Source: Bacillota bacterium
GTDB lineage: Bacteria; Bacillota; UBA4882; JAAYXC01
Length of the DNA: 5,458 bases
Direction of reading: 5' to 3'
Assembly: GCA_012516115.1 (NCBI GenBank)
Contig: JAAYXC010000409.1
Span: 1-5,458 of the forward strand
Numbering within the stretch: the stretch's first letter is position 1; every line of letters starts with the position of its first letter. The notes below the pieces were generated by a model. That model searched no databases, was not told the DNA's origin, and saw only the letters and a list, made by a program, of their open reading frames with translations. The position numbers and the translations under genes were made by a program. Positions 5,142 through 5,458 of the stretch are shown piece by piece.

Positions 5142-5458
5142 TTAAAAAACCGCGAAGCCCTCCTTTATCCGGCGGAATTCCTCCCCCACTTTCTCCCAGC
5201 TTGCGGCCGGGGCGATAAAAATAAGGAGATAACAACGGTCTTCTACCACGGCGAGCCATTCTTCCCGGTGAAATTCTTTCCCTTCTACCGTAAAGCGCAG
5301 GAGGGCCCTCGCCGCGTCCACCCCCGCCAGTTTTCCTTTCTCTTGCCCGACCACTTCAGCTTGGGGTAAGGAGGCCAAAAGGTTCGGTAACCGGGCGGCC
5401 AGGAGCTGTTCGGGTCTGGTCCCCGCCGGCACGTTGGTCATAAAGAGGAACGCCGCAG
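5142..5458 (-). CDS. C-terminal part of a PsbP/DcrB-like (DUF1795-like) protein, cut by the right window edge
   Basis: The frame is open to the end of the window, giving 104 C-terminal residues and a TAA stop. A methionine at 5441 is not taken as the start because no Shine-Dalgarno sequence precedes it and the upstream codons (AAFLF) continue a hydrophobic beta-like segment. The visible part begins AAFLFMTN, then an amphipathic helix (RPEQLLAARLPNLLASL) and strands such as ARALLRFTVEGKEF. EWLAVVEDRCYLLIFIAPAA and a final helix WEKVGEEFRRIKEGF follow. An alternation ending in 'Y-L-hydrophobic' then 'F-x-x-I-x-x-x-F' is typical of PsbP/DcrB/DUF1795 domains, often secreted lipoproteins in Firmicutes. 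Any signal peptide would lie outside the window. The family assignment is from the pattern only and is tentative. The methyltransferase follows after 185 bp. Confidence 0.72.
   Translation of the reverse strand, partial: AAFLFMTNVPAGTRPEQLLAARLPNLLASLPQAEVVGQEKGKLAGVDAARALLRFTVEGKEFHREEWLAVVEDRCYLLIFIAPAASWEKVGEEFRRIKEGFAVF

Noticed and set aside
5439..5441. ATG at 5441 as the start of the right-edge gene
   Set aside because: No ribosome site upstream and the frame remains open with hydrophobic residues to the edge; treated as internal.

Overview
The window reads as ordinary chromosome from a GC-rich Firmicute, most likely a thermophilic member of the Clostridia in the Moorella/Desulfotomaculum/Ammonifex neighbourhood. 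This placement is inferred from three things: the run RNase PH - RdgB/Ham1 pyrophosphatase - YfcE-type phosphoesterase, which matches rph-ysnA-ysnB of Bacillus subtilis; the strong GAGGGG(T/A)GA Shine-Dalgarno sites; and a two-subunit class I fumarase. No mobile element, CRISPR array, rRNA or tRNA gene was recognised.

Left part (1-2240, + strand): the end of a fumarase/tartrate dehydratase-type beta subunit, cut by the window edge, is followed by a tight rph-rdgB-ysnB-like run. rph and rdgB overlap by 32 bp, and the third gene starts 5 bp after rdgB. These three genes serve RNA 3' end processing, removal of non-canonical purine nucleotides, and probably phosphodiester hydrolysis.

Middle (2241-3369): a 533-bp stretch without a convincing gene comes first. 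It carries a REP-like GC palindrome (about 2466-2509), an A-tract and a possible promoter. An orphan single-domain response regulator follows (2774-3337), with a basic C-terminal tail and a Shine-Dalgarno sequence that can fold into a small hairpin.

Right part (3370-5458, - strand, convergent with the regulator): read in the direction of transcription, there is the C-terminal part of a protein tentatively placed near the PsbP/DcrB (DUF1795-like) fold, then a small class I SAM methyltransferase, then a six-helix rhomboid-like membrane protein. The rhomboid-like protein lacks the GxSG serine motif and the TM6 histidine, and carries a cytoplasmic Cys/His cluster. Gaps of about 184 bp separate the three, so they need not form one operon. 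The leaders before the methyltransferase and the rhomboid-like gene both hold inverted or direct repeats that could be regulatory.

The most unusual items are the apparent rhomboid pseudoprotease with a zinc-ribbon-like tail, a perfect G-quadruplex motif inside its gene, the REP-like palindrome, and the occluded ribosome site of the response regulator. No clear new multi-gene system is visible.
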